Positions 8,988 to 16,914 of a stretch of DNA of 64,000 nucleotides are shown piece after piece. Both the position numbers and the translations under genes were made by a program. A model generated the notes under the pieces. That model saw only the letters and a program-made list of their open reading frames with translations, did no database searches and had not been told where the DNA came from. Origin of the DNA: Actinomycetes bacterium (lineage in GTDB: Bacteria; Actinomycetota; Actinomycetes; S36-B12; GCA-2699445); the NCBI GenBank assembly GCA_022599915.1, contig JAHZLH010000008.1, positions 1 to 64,000 on the forward strand, read 5' to 3'. Numbering within the stretch: the stretch's first letter is position 1; the number at the start of each line of letters is the position of its first letter.

Positions 8988-9004
8988 CGACTGCCGAGGG
9001 GGGT

Positions 9005-9033
9005 TTGGGCGCCAGGTTACTTGCGAGTAATAT
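9005..9033 (+). promoter_or_regulatory. Predicted promoter of fadAB
   Basis: TTGGGC at 9005-9010 and TAATAT at 9028-9033 are separated by exactly 17 bases, a good match to a housekeeping promoter. It lies in the 98-base gap between rnd and fadA and overlaps the TTACT/AGTAA inverted repeat, so a bound repressor would cover the -10 element. Confidence 0.55.
9017..9030. promoter_or_regulatory. Candidate operator TTACT-N4-AGTAA in the fadAB promoter
   Basis: A perfect 5+5 inverted repeat with a 4-base centre sits inside the spacer and -10 of the predicted promoter. Its form is typical of TetR/GntR-family sites that sense acyl-CoA, but assignment to a particular regulator is inference. Copies of GGGCGCC also flank the region at 9007-9013 and 9049-9055. 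Confidence 0.5.
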
Positions 9034-9035
9034 AG

Positions 9036-9047
9036 GCGGATATCCGC
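9036..9047. promoter_or_regulatory. 12-base perfect palindrome upstream of fadA
   Basis: GCGGATATCCGC is fully self-complementary and lies just downstream of the predicted -10, near the expected transcription start and about 40 bases before the fadA start codon. It could be a second operator or chance; nothing in the sequence decides. Confidence 0.35.
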
Positions 9048-9085
9048 TGGGCGCCGCGGTGCGCCCCCGGGGAATGGGAGTCATT

Positions 9086-10294
9086 GTGACCCGAAATGTT
9101 CGATCAGTTGTTTTCGTAGATGGGGCACGTACCCCGTTCGGCAAGGCCGGCAAAAAAGGAATCTTTGCTGAGACCCGCGCCGATGATCTTGTCGTTAATG
9201 TCTTCCGAGAGTTGTTGCGTCGCAATAGCGACCTGCCCGCCGAGCGGTTCGACGAAGTGGCAGTTGCCGCCACTACCCAGACTGGTGACCAGGGACTGAC
9301 CATCGGTCGCTCCGCTGCACTACTCGCGGGTCTGCCTCGCTCCGTGCCGGGCTACAGTGTCGATCGCATGTGCGCCGGCGCCATGACCGCGGTCACCTCG
9401 CTGTCGGCCCCAATCATGGCGGGCCTCTACGATGTGGCACTCGCCGGTGGCGTTGAGCACATGGGCCGCCACCCTATGGGTGAAGGAGTCGATCCGAATC
9501 CTCGCTTCCTCGCCGAGAAGTTGGTGGATCCGGAAGCCCTAATGATGGGTAAGACGGCGGAAAACCTGCACGATCGGTTCCCGCACCTGACCAAGCAACG
9601 CGCCGACGCCTACGCAGTGGCATCGCAGGAAAAGACCGCGAAGGCATATGCGAATGGCACAATCCAGCCGATGCTGGTGCCGGTGGCCACTCGGTCCGCC
9701 GAAAATGGGTTCAGTCTCGCCACCACCGACGAACCACCTCGTCCCGGCACCTCGATGGAAAGCCTGGCCGCGCTCAAGACCCCCTTCCGTCCACATGGCC
9801 GCGTCACCGCCGGTAACGCCGCCGGGCTGAATGATGGCGCAACCGGAGCCATCCTGGCCGCCGAAGAGGTCGCTGACGAACTGGGCTTGAACAAGCGGAT
9901 GCGGTTGGTGTCGTTCGCTTTCGCTGGTGTGGAGCCGGAAGTTATGGGCATCGGTCCGGTTCCCTCGACCGAAAAAGCGTTGGCCAAGGCCGGCTTAAGC
10001 ATTGCGGACATCGGCCTGTTTGAGGTCAACGAAGCGTTCGCCATTCAGGTGCTCGCCTTCCTCGACCACTTCGGCATTGCCGACGACGACGCTCGCGTCA
10101 ATCCCTACGGTGGTGCGATCGCCGTAGGCCACCCGCTGGCCTCTAGTGGCATCCGGCTGATGACGTACCTGGCCAACCAGTTCGAAGAGCACCCGGAGGT
10201 CCGCTACGGCTTGACCACCATGTGCATTGGCCTGGGTATGGGCGGCACCGTGATCTGGGAGAACCCAAACTACGACGGCAAGAAGGACAACTGA
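9086..10294 (+). CDS. fadA: Acetyl-CoA acyltransferase (3-ketoacyl-CoA thiolase) FadA
   Basis: A 402-residue thiolase that cleaves 3-ketoacyl-CoA in the final step of fatty-acid beta-oxidation. The nucleophilic cysteine is in VDRMCAGAMTAV, the catalytic histidine in NPYGGAIAVGHPLASSG, and the second cysteine in TMCIGLGMGG. The GTG at 9086 has GGGAG five bases upstream; the in-frame ATG at 9074 is the alternative. It ends two bases before the fadB start, and the pair should form the alpha2beta2 trifunctional complex with the next product. A promoter and candidate operators are visible upstream. Confidence 0.95.
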   Translation: MTRNVRSVVFVDGARTPFGKAGKKGIFAETRADDLVVNVFRELLRRNSDLPAERFDEVAVAATTQTGDQGLTIGRSAALLAGLPRSVPGYSVDRMCAGAMTAVTSLSAPIMAGLYDVALAGGVEHMGRHPMGEGVDPNPRFLAEKLVDPEALMMGKTAENLHDRFPHLTKQRADAYAVASQEKTAKAYANGTIQPMLVPVATRSAENGFSLATTDEPPRPGTSMESLAALKTPFRPHGRVTAGNAAGLNDGATGAILAAEEVADELGLNKRMRLVSFAFAGVEPEVMGIGPVPSTEKALAKAGLSIADIGLFEVNEAFAIQVLAFLDHFGIADDDARVNPYGGAIAVGHPLASSGIRLMTYLANQFEEHPEVRYGLTTMCIGLGMGGTVIWENPNYDGKKDN

Positions 10295-10296
10295 CG

Positions 10297-12447
10297 ATGA
10301 CTGAGACCGAACAGACCATCTCGCACGAAATTCCGCAGACGTTCGCGGACCTCGCCATTGACGAGTCGCTGTTGGGCGACGAAGTAGTGACCCACGCCAA
10401 ACTGCAGTTCCTGGATCTGCCCGGCGATGCGGGCCGTGCCGCACTCATCACGTTGGACAACGGTTTTGATCACACCAAGCCCAATACTTTTGGACCGCTA
10501 GGGCTGATCAGCCTCAACAACGCCCTTGATGCCGCTGAGGCTGAGGACATCGTGGCGCTGGCCATCACCGGCAAACCGTTCATTTTCGCTGTTGGAGCAG
10601 ATCTTTCCGGAGTTCCGAAAATCACTGATCCAGCGCAAGCTGAGGCGATCGCCCGCATGGGCCATCGCGTCTTGGGTCGGCTGGGTACGTTCAAGGTTCC
10701 CACGTTCGCCCTAGTCAACGGCGCAGCCATGGGCGGCGGCTTGGAAACCGCTCTGCAGTGCAACTATCGCACCCTGTCCTCCGGTGCCGCGGCTATCGCA
10801 CTACCCGAGTGCTTCCTGGGCCTCGTGCCTGGCTGGGGTGGCACCTACCTGCTGCCGAACCTGATCGGTGCGGATAAGGCCATCGACGTCATCATCAACA
10901 ACCCACTGGCGCAAAACCGAATGTTGAAGCCGAAGCAGGTGATGGACCTGGGCATCGCCGACGTGATGTTCGAGCCGGCTGACTTCATCGAACGGTCTCT
11001 GGGCTGGGTCGCTGACGTACTGTCCGGTGATGTAACTGTGAGTCGTCCTGAGGTCGACCGCGGCGACGGCTGGGAAAACGCTGTTGCCGGCGCTCGTGCC
11101 GCCTTGGACGAAAGGCTGCACGGTGCTGCCCCGGCACCGGTGCGAGCGCTGGATCTGATCGAGCTGGCTCGCACGGCTGACCGAGATACCGCATTCGCGG
11201 CAGAGGACACCGCGTTGGTGGACCTGATCATGAGCGACGAACTGCGCGCTGGTCTTTACTCGTTCGACTTGGTACAGAAGCGAGCCAAGCGTCCGGTCGG
11301 AGTACCAGACAAGTCGCTGGCCCGGCCGGTCAACAAGGTTGGTGTCGTTGGTGCTGGCCTCATGGCCAGTCAGCTGTGCATGTTGTTCGTTCAGCGACTA
11401 CAGGTACCCGTTGTGATGACTGACCTGGACCAAGAGCGAGTCGACAAAGGTGTCGCTTACGTTCACGGTGAGATCGACAAATTGCAGGCCAAGGGACGAA
11501 TTAACTCCGACAAGGCGAATCGGTTCAAGGCGCTAGTTACCGGCACCACTGACAAGGCCGGCTTCGCTGACGCTGACTTCGTGATTGAGGCGGTGTTTGA
11601 GGACCTGAAGATCAAGAAGCAGGTCTTTGCAGAGGTCGAGGCAGTCGTATCCGAGACCTGCATCTTGGCCACGAATACTTCTTCCCTGTCGGTCACCGAC
11701 ATGGCGGTGGACTTGCAGCATCCGGAACGGGTTGTGGGCTTCCACTTCTTCAACCCAGTTGCTGTGATGCCGCTGCTGGAGATCGTTCGTGCCGAGGGCA
11801 CCGACGATGCCTCGCTCGCGACCGCGTTCGCAGTTGGCAAGCAGCTGCGCAAGTCCTGTGTGTTGGTCAAGGACGCCCCCGCATTCGTTGTGAATCGGCT
11901 ACTGACTCGCTTCCTCGGCGAAGTGACCAAGAGCGTTGATGAGGGAACGCCGTTCGAGGTTGCCGACAGCGCGCTGGACCCGCTTGGCCTACCCATGTCC
12001 CCCTTCATCTTGCTGCAGTTGGTCGGGCCGGCGGTCGCGTTCCACGTATCGGAGACCATGAAAGACGCCTACCCTGATCGGTTCTATGTCTCAGACAACC
12101 TGCGTCGCGGTGTTGCTGCTGGAATCACCGGAATCTGGGCCTTTGACAGTGCCGGCACCCGTAGCGTTGATCCCAAGGTTGCGGAGAACTTCCAGCAAGG
12201 CGATAGCCCGCTCACCAGCGAGCAGGTTCGCGATCGCGCACTCACTGCACTTGCCGAAGAGGTTCAGCTGATGCTGGACGAAGGGGTGGTGGCCGATGTC
12301 CGCGACATTGACATGTGCATGTTGCTAGGCGCTGGCTGGGGCTTCCACCTAGGCGGCATCTCCCCCTACCTCGATCGCAGCGGCGTAGCCGAGAAGACCA
12401 ACGGCAAGCGTTTCTTGGCTCCCGGCATCGCTTCCGATCCTCGCTAG
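10297..12447 (+). CDS. fadB: 3-hydroxyacyl-CoA dehydrogenase / enoyl-CoA hydratase FadB
   Basis: The 716-residue multifunctional partner of FadA. The N-terminal crotonase domain (about 40-300) carries the oxyanion-hole segment NGAAMGGGLETALQCNYR and the catalytic region LPECFLGLVPGWGGT. The NAD-binding dehydrogenase domain begins near residue 345 with VGVVGAGLMASQL, and the catalytic histidine is in GFHFFNPVAVMPLLEIV. Two C-terminal HAD domains follow. The ATG at 10297 comes two bases after the fadA stop, with AAGGA upstream, so the genes are translationally linked. A GC-rich hairpin just after the stop ends the transcript. Confidence 0.95.
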   Translation: MTETEQTISHEIPQTFADLAIDESLLGDEVVTHAKLQFLDLPGDAGRAALITLDNGFDHTKPNTFGPLGLISLNNALDAAEAEDIVALAITGKPFIFAVGADLSGVPKITDPAQAEAIARMGHRVLGRLGTFKVPTFALVNGAAMGGGLETALQCNYRTLSSGAAAIALPECFLGLVPGWGGTYLLPNLIGADKAIDVIINNPLAQNRMLKPKQVMDLGIADVMFEPADFIERSLGWVADVLSGDVTVSRPEVDRGDGWENAVAGARAALDERLHGAAPAPVRALDLIELARTADRDTAFAAEDTALVDLIMSDELRAGLYSFDLVQKRAKRPVGVPDKSLARPVNKVGVVGAGLMASQLCMLFVQRLQVPVVMTDLDQERVDKGVAYVHGEIDKLQAKGRINSDKANRFKALVTGTTDKAGFADADFVIEAVFEDLKIKKQVFAEVEAVVSETCILATNTSSLSVTDMAVDLQHPERVVGFHFFNPVAVMPLLEIVRAEGTDDASLATAFAVGKQLRKSCVLVKDAPAFVVNRLLTRFLGEVTKSVDEGTPFEVADSALDPLGLPMSPFILLQLVGPAVAFHVSETMKDAYPDRFYVSDNLRRGVAAGITGIWAFDSAGTRSVDPKVAENFQQGDSPLTSEQVRDRALTALAEEVQLMLDEGVVADVRDIDMCMLLGAGWGFHLGGISPYLDRSGVAEKTNGKRFLAPGIASDPR

Positions 12448-12457
12448 AGATTGATCA

Positions 12458-12481
12458 GGGCCCCGGAACCTGCCGGGGCCC
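12458..12481. terminator. Bidirectional hairpin between fadB and the EAL-protein gene
   Basis: A perfect 9-base-pair stem (GGGCCCCGG, 12458-12466; CCGGGGCCC, 12473-12481) with a 6-base loop lies 10 bases after the fadB stop and 6 bases beyond the 3' end of the convergent gene. There is no T-tract, so it may act as a pause or mRNA-end element rather than a classical intrinsic terminator. Confidence 0.7.
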
Positions 12482-12487
12482 AGTCAG

Positions 12488-14257
12488 CTAGGCGCGACGC
12501 CGCTGCTTCTGCGCCGCCGGCGAATGCTGGTCTTTCTGCATATCAGCCAGTTGCATAGGGCGACCAAATAGGTAGCCCTGACCGTATTCGCAGCCCATCC
12601 GTCGCAGCACTTCCGCCTGCTGGCGGGTTTCGATGCCCTCAGCGGTGACCTTTCTACCAAGCTGGTGGGCTAGTTCAATGATCGTGGCAACGATATTGCG
12701 GCTCTCTCGATCCTCCGTAACGCGGGCAATGAAACTGCGATCGATCTTCACCAGTCGTGCATCCACGTCCCGCAGTTGCGACAGGCTGGAATAGCCGGTG
12801 CCGAAATCATCAATGGCTATACCAAGACCGGCTTCCCGTAGCGAGGCCACATTCGCAGATACTTCATCATTCACCTGCAGCAACGCACCTTCGGTGACTT
12901 CCAGCGTTACCCGATGCGGCTCTATTCCCGCTGCATGTAGGTGAGCCAGTACGTTGAGGGAATACTCCGATTGCCGTAAATCCTCCGGCTCGCAGTTGAT
13001 ATTGATGTCGACATTGGGCTCGGGGAATCGCCCGGCGGCAAGATCGCCGAGCGCCCGCTCCAGGGTCATTTGATCCAGCACACTGATCAGATCCGCTGAT
13101 TTGGCGACTGGTAGGAATTCGGCCGGGTTCAGCGTCTGCCCGTCTCGGGTGAGAAGCCGGACCAATGCCTCGTACGAAACTATCGTTCCATTCGCCAGAT
13201 CGACAATCGGCTGGTAGGCCACCGCGACGGTGCGATGCGCGATTGCATGTGCCAACTCTTCGCGGACGTTCATGGCTGCCAAGGCTTGCTCCCGCATTTC
13301 CTCGGCGTAGAACTCCACCTGACCGCGGCCTTGGCGCTTGGCTCGATAAAGTGCCAACTCAGCCCGTCGCAGCGTCTCGTCACTGGTCAGTTCGTCGGTT
13401 TCCACCACCGCAATTCCGAACGACGCCAGCATCGAGGCCTCGCCCAACGAATCGATAATGGGGCGAGAAATCTCTTGGCGGAGTGCACCGACGAGAACTG
13501 CAGCCGATTTCCTGCTCGCGCCCGGAATCACGATCGCAAACTCGTCTGGGCCGATGCGTGCCACCACGTCCTCTGCCGAAGTCAGCTCCCTTACTCGCTG
13601 AGTGGTCTCCACCAAGATCTCGTCGCCGAAACGGTAGCCATAGAAGTCGTTGAGCTCCTTAAAGTCATCCAAATCCACCAGTACCAACGTCAGTCCGTCG
13701 TGATGACGCGATCCAGGTTTGGCCGCGGCCATCCGGTGTAACCAGGCATCCAGTTGGTCCACCAGGGCGCGTCGATTGAACAGACCCGTGGTCGGGTCAA
13801 TCACCGAATGCCGCTGCGCCTCACGCTCAGCTGCGCGACGAGCGGTGACATCTTCCAAGTGCACAACGAATCGCTCTTCACCCTCATCTTCAGTTCCGAC
13901 CAGCATTGCCACTGTGGCGATAGCGGTACGTTCTTCCCCGGAAGATTGGCGTACGACCAGTTCCACCTGCAAGTGCCAGAGGCCAGCGGCTTGATCACGG
14001 GCTCGATCGAAGAGGTCTTGCATCGCCGTGGCGCCAGCATCATCAAACAGGGAGATCAGCTCTTGACCGCTGAGAGCAACCGTCTGGCAGCCCGCCAGGA
14101 GTCCAGCAGCCGTGTTCGCTGACAAGATTGCGCCGGTGTCACCAGCTACCACGAGAGTGGCCAGCGGTGACGCATCGAACGTCGCCGCCAGCAGCCGGGT
14201 TTGCTCCGCCAGGATTCTCGTCTGATCGTCATGTCGACGAGCGCCGTCCGCTCTCAT
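12488..14257 (-). CDS. PAS-GGDEF-EAL cyclic-di-GMP signalling protein
   Basis: A 589-residue cytosolic sensor protein: PAS-like domain at about 25-140, GGDEF domain at about 150-300 and EAL domain at about 330-575. The GGDEF active-site loop reads RIGPDEF, with the second glycycle residue replaced by proline, so diguanylate cyclase activity is doubtful. The EAL domain looks complete (EALVRL, VTEGAL, IDDFGTGYSSL, LVKIDRSFI, AEGIET), pointing to a c-di-GMP phosphodiesterase. No membrane segment is present. It stands alone, converging on fadB, with a roughly 300-base upstream gap that should hold its promoter. Confidence 0.9.
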   Translation of the reverse strand: MRADGARRHDDQTRILAEQTRLLAATFDASPLATLVVAGDTGAILSANTAAGLLAGCQTVALSGQELISLFDDAGATAMQDLFDRARDQAAGLWHLQVELVVRQSSGEERTAIATVAMLVGTEDEGEERFVVHLEDVTARRAAEREAQRHSVIDPTTGLFNRRALVDQLDAWLHRMAAAKPGSRHHDGLTLVLVDLDDFKELNDFYGYRFGDEILVETTQRVRELTSAEDVVARIGPDEFAIVIPGASRKSAAVLVGALRQEISRPIIDSLGEASMLASFGIAVVETDELTSDETLRRAELALYRAKRQGRGQVEFYAEEMREQALAAMNVREELAHAIAHRTVAVAYQPIVDLANGTIVSYEALVRLLTRDGQTLNPAEFLPVAKSADLISVLDQMTLERALGDLAAGRFPEPNVDININCEPEDLRQSEYSLNVLAHLHAAGIEPHRVTLEVTEGALLQVNDEVSANVASLREAGLGIAIDDFGTGYSSLSQLRDVDARLVKIDRSFIARVTEDRESRNIVATIIELAHQLGRKVTAEGIETRQQAEVLRRMGCEYGQGYLFGRPMQLADMQKDQHSPAAQKQRRRA

Positions 14258-14550
14258 GACCTTCCCCGGATCATGACTCGCCCATCAGCCAACTGCCGCA
14301 CAGTTTCGACAGGGGCGGTTGGTCGCTCTGATGAGGAAGCAACTGACTGGCGGCTACACACCCGACAAGAGAGCATGTCGTCCTTTCACCACCCGTTCAC
14401 ATGACCCTGGCGGACACGGGAACCGCCACTGATTGCCACCGACCTAGCATCGGAGGTCAGCGACGTTGTTGACGCTAGCGCAGCAGCATTCTCCTGACTA
14501 GATATCGGCACAGATCCGACCAACTTGAGGAAATATTAACTCGAAAAGTG
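14258..14550. other. Intergenic gap upstream of the EAL-protein gene
   Basis: Together with the dxs terminator this gap of about 319 bases has no supportable coding region on either strand. The section near 14520-14550 is A+T-richer than its surroundings. It should contain the promoter of the EAL-protein gene, but I could not pick out convincing -35/-10 elements. Confidence 0.5.
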
Positions 14551-14567
14551 GCCGCTACTCCAGCGGC
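14551..14567 (-). terminator. Hairpin downstream of dxs
   Basis: GCCGCT and AGCGGC (14551-14556 and 14562-14567) form a 6-base-pair stem with a 5-base loop, 9 bases past the dxs stop. Read on the minus strand, it is followed by CCAC and then TTTT, resembling a weak intrinsic terminator. Confidence 0.5.
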
Positions 14568-14576
14568 AGCGATCGA

Positions 14577-16448
14577 CTAGGTCCGCGTAAACTGCCCGCG
14601 AAACCACTCTTTAGCCACTGATTCCGCTATTCCGCCAGCATCAAGACCAAAATCGGCGAGTAGCGCGGGACGGCGGCCTTGCTCAGGAAAGTCGGCAGGG
14701 ATACCCAGCACCACCATGGGCACTGCGGGAATAGCTGCGCGAACGGCAGCGCCGACTCCGCCGTGCACGAGATTGTCTTCCACCGTGACGACCAAGCGGG
14801 CGGCTGCTGCGAGGTCTCGCAGCGCCTCTGGCACGGGCAGCACCCAGCGGGGATCAACTACCGTCACACCGATCCCTTGATCCGCAAGCAAAGCAGCCGC
14901 CGCAACTGCATCAGCGGCCATGGCACCGACTGCGACCAGCAAGACATCATCGCCGTGATCCGCCAGCACATCGACGCTACCCATTCGGCGCAGCGCTGGG
15001 AGTGGTTCGGGCAGCGTTCCCTTGGGGAAGCGCACCGCGGTGGGGCCGTCTGCTACTGCCAAGGCCTCGCGGACTGCCGCGTCAAGAGTCTCAGCATCAC
15101 GCGGAGCAGCCACCTGCATTCCGGGCACCCCAGCGAGCATAGAAAGATCCCACATCCCGTTGTGACTCGGACCGTCCTCGCCGGTGATCCCGGCGCGATC
15201 AAGCACAAAAGTCACCGGGAGTTTGTGTAGCGCCACGTCGAGGAGCACCTGGTCATAGGCCCGATTGAGGAAAGTGGCGTAGACCGCCACGACGGGATGA
15301 CAGCCTCCCATCGCCAGCCCAGCAGCACTAGTGACCGCATGCTGCTCGGCGATTCCGACGTCGAAGAAACGATCTGGGTAAGCGGCGGCGAAATTCGAAA
15401 GTCCGGTCGGTCCAGGCATGGCAGCAGTGATCGCAACCACCTCTGGCCGGCTAGCCGCCTCCGCGACCAGTGCATCAGCAAAGACCCCGGTCCAACTGGG
15501 ACCACTCGGTCGGGCTGGCTCTCCCGTTGTTGGATCAATCACGCCAACACCATGGAAGCGGTCTCGTTCATCCGACTCTGCCGGCGCGTACCCGTGTCCT
15601 TTCTCGGTCAAGCAATGCACAATCACCGGACCGGGGAATCCGGCGGCCTGCCGCAGACTCCGTTCCAGCTGCTCAACATCGTGACCATCGATCGGGCCAA
15701 TGTATTTCAGGCCTAGATCCTCAAACATTCCCTGCGGCGCGAGCATGTCTTTGACACCTTTTTTCACACCGTGCAACGTGTCGAACATAGGTTTACCGAC
15801 TAGTGGAGTCCGGCCTAGTGCGCTTCTCCCCCACCGCAACATTCTTTCGTAGCCGCCAGCGGTGCGTAACGCCGCCAGATGGTTGGCCAGCCCGCCAATA
15901 GTTGGAGCGTACGACCGCGCATTATCGTTGACCACGATGACCGTCGGCCGATCAGCGGCAGCAATGTTGTTCAGTGCTTCCCAGGCCATACCACCCGTCA
16001 ATGACCCATCGCCAACTATCGCCACGACTTTGCGATCAGCCGACTCACCAGTTAGCTGGTGCGCCTTGGCGAGTCCGTCAGCGTAGGACAGGGCTGTCGA
16101 AGCGTGGGAATTTTCTATGAAATCGTGCTCGCTCTCCGATTGGGCAGGGTAGCCGGATAGTCCACCGGGCTGCCGCAAGGAATCAAAGAGTTCACGTCGA
16201 CCGGTGATGATTTTGTGCACATAGCTTTGGTGACCGGTATCCCAGATCAACTGATCGTTGGGGGAATCAAACACCCGATGTAGCGCAAGTGTGAGTTCCA
16301 CGACTCCCAAGTTCGGCCCCAAGTGGCCACCGGTGCGGGACACCTTCTGGATCAGGAACTCGCGAACTTCTTGGGCAAGCTGTGGAAGTTGGTCGACGTC
16401 AAGTCGCTTCAGGTCAGCAGGTGAGTTGATGCGCTGCAACAGTGTCAC
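14577..16448 (-). CDS. dxs: 1-deoxy-D-xylulose-5-phosphate synthase
   Basis: A 623-residue thiamine-diphosphate enzyme that condenses pyruvate and glyceraldehyde 3-phosphate, the entry step of the MEP isoprenoid pathway. Visible motifs are the TPP site [16 protein letters not shown] with [14 protein letters not shown], the transketolase-type pyrimidine region [17 protein letters not shown], and the C-terminal domain ([15 protein letters not shown]). The length is typical and the start is an ATG. It is downstream of the acnA group on the same strand, about 90 bases after the small unknown gene, and ends at a hairpin. Confidence 0.97.
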   Translation of the reverse strand: MTLLQRINSPADLKRLDVDQLPQLAQEVREFLIQKVSRTGGHLGPNLGVVELTLALHRVFDSPNDQLIWDTGHQSYVHKIITGRRELFDSLRQPGGLSGYPAQSESEHDFIENSHASTALSYADGLAKAHQLTGESADRKVVAIVGDGSLTGGMAWEALNNIAAADRPTVIVVNDNARSYAPTIGGLANHLAALRTAGGYERMLRWGRSALGRTPLVGKPMFDTLHGVKKGVKDMLAPQGMFEDLGLKYIGPIDGHDVEQLERSLRQAAGFPGPVIVHCLTEKGHGYAPAESDERDRFHGVGVIDPTTGEPARPSGPSWTGVFADALVAEAASRPEVVAITAAMPGPTGLSNFAAAYPDRFFDVGIAEQHAVTSAAGLAMGGCHPVVAVYATFLNRAYDQVLLDVALHKLPVTFVLDRAGITGEDGPSHNGMWDLSMLAGVPGMQVAAPRDAETLDAAVREALAVADGPTAVRFPKGTLPEPLPALRRMGSVDVLADHGDDVLLVAVGAMAADAVAAAALLADQGIGVTVVDPRWVLPVPEALRDLAAAARLVVTVEDNLVHGGVGAAVRAAIPAVPMVVLGIPADFPEQGRRPALLADFGLDAGGIAESVAKEWFRGQFTRT

Positions 16449-16539
16449 TTCACATCTCCCGACTCCTAGGCCTGAAACAGCACTCCGGCTGCGTCATCGC
16501 GTTACCTAACATCCTACGGCTCTTCTGCAGGTACGCGAA

Positions 16540-16911
16540 TCACAGGCGCGCCCGCCATTGCTGACCGGCAAGCGCTGCCGCCACCAATTCCACCTGCCGT
16601 AACGATTCCGCACTTTGCGCGCCCTGGGCTTCAATGTCTGCCAGTACCGCCGCGATCTCGTCTGGCCCGAGGTACTCAATCAACTCTCGCCGCGCTCCCG
16701 CATAGGCAACGCGTAGCGCCTCGACCTCCCCCATCGCCACGTTGGCAACAATGAGCGCGAGCGCCTGAGGTTGCGAGCGCAGCGTCCGAGCAGTTCGAAA
16801 CCCAGCCGGCGCTCGATCCAAAAGCCACGCCACCACCCGTTCGCGGAACTCCGCCGAATCCGGTGCTGGTAGATCTCGCGGCCAACCAGGCGGTACCGCG
16901 CTCGTGGCCAT
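16540..16911 (-). CDS. Small conserved hypothetical protein after acnA
   Basis: A 123-residue soluble, mostly helical protein. The start reads PPGWPRDLPAPDSAEFRERV, followed by a WLLDRAPAGFRT segment and Ala/Glu-rich helices; no catalytic or metal motif is visible. The ATG at 16911 is only three bases beyond the acnA stop codon (16915), so the two are likely co-transcribed and coupled. I recall similar short proteins beside aconitase in other actinobacteria, but cannot name the family. The function is unknown. Confidence 0.8.
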   Translation of the reverse strand: MATSAVPPGWPRDLPAPDSAEFRERVVAWLLDRAPAGFRTARTLRSQPQALALIVANVAMGEVEALRVAYAGARRELIEYLGPDEIAAVLADIEAQGAQSAESLRQVELVAAALAGQQWRARL

Positions 16912-16914
16912 CGG

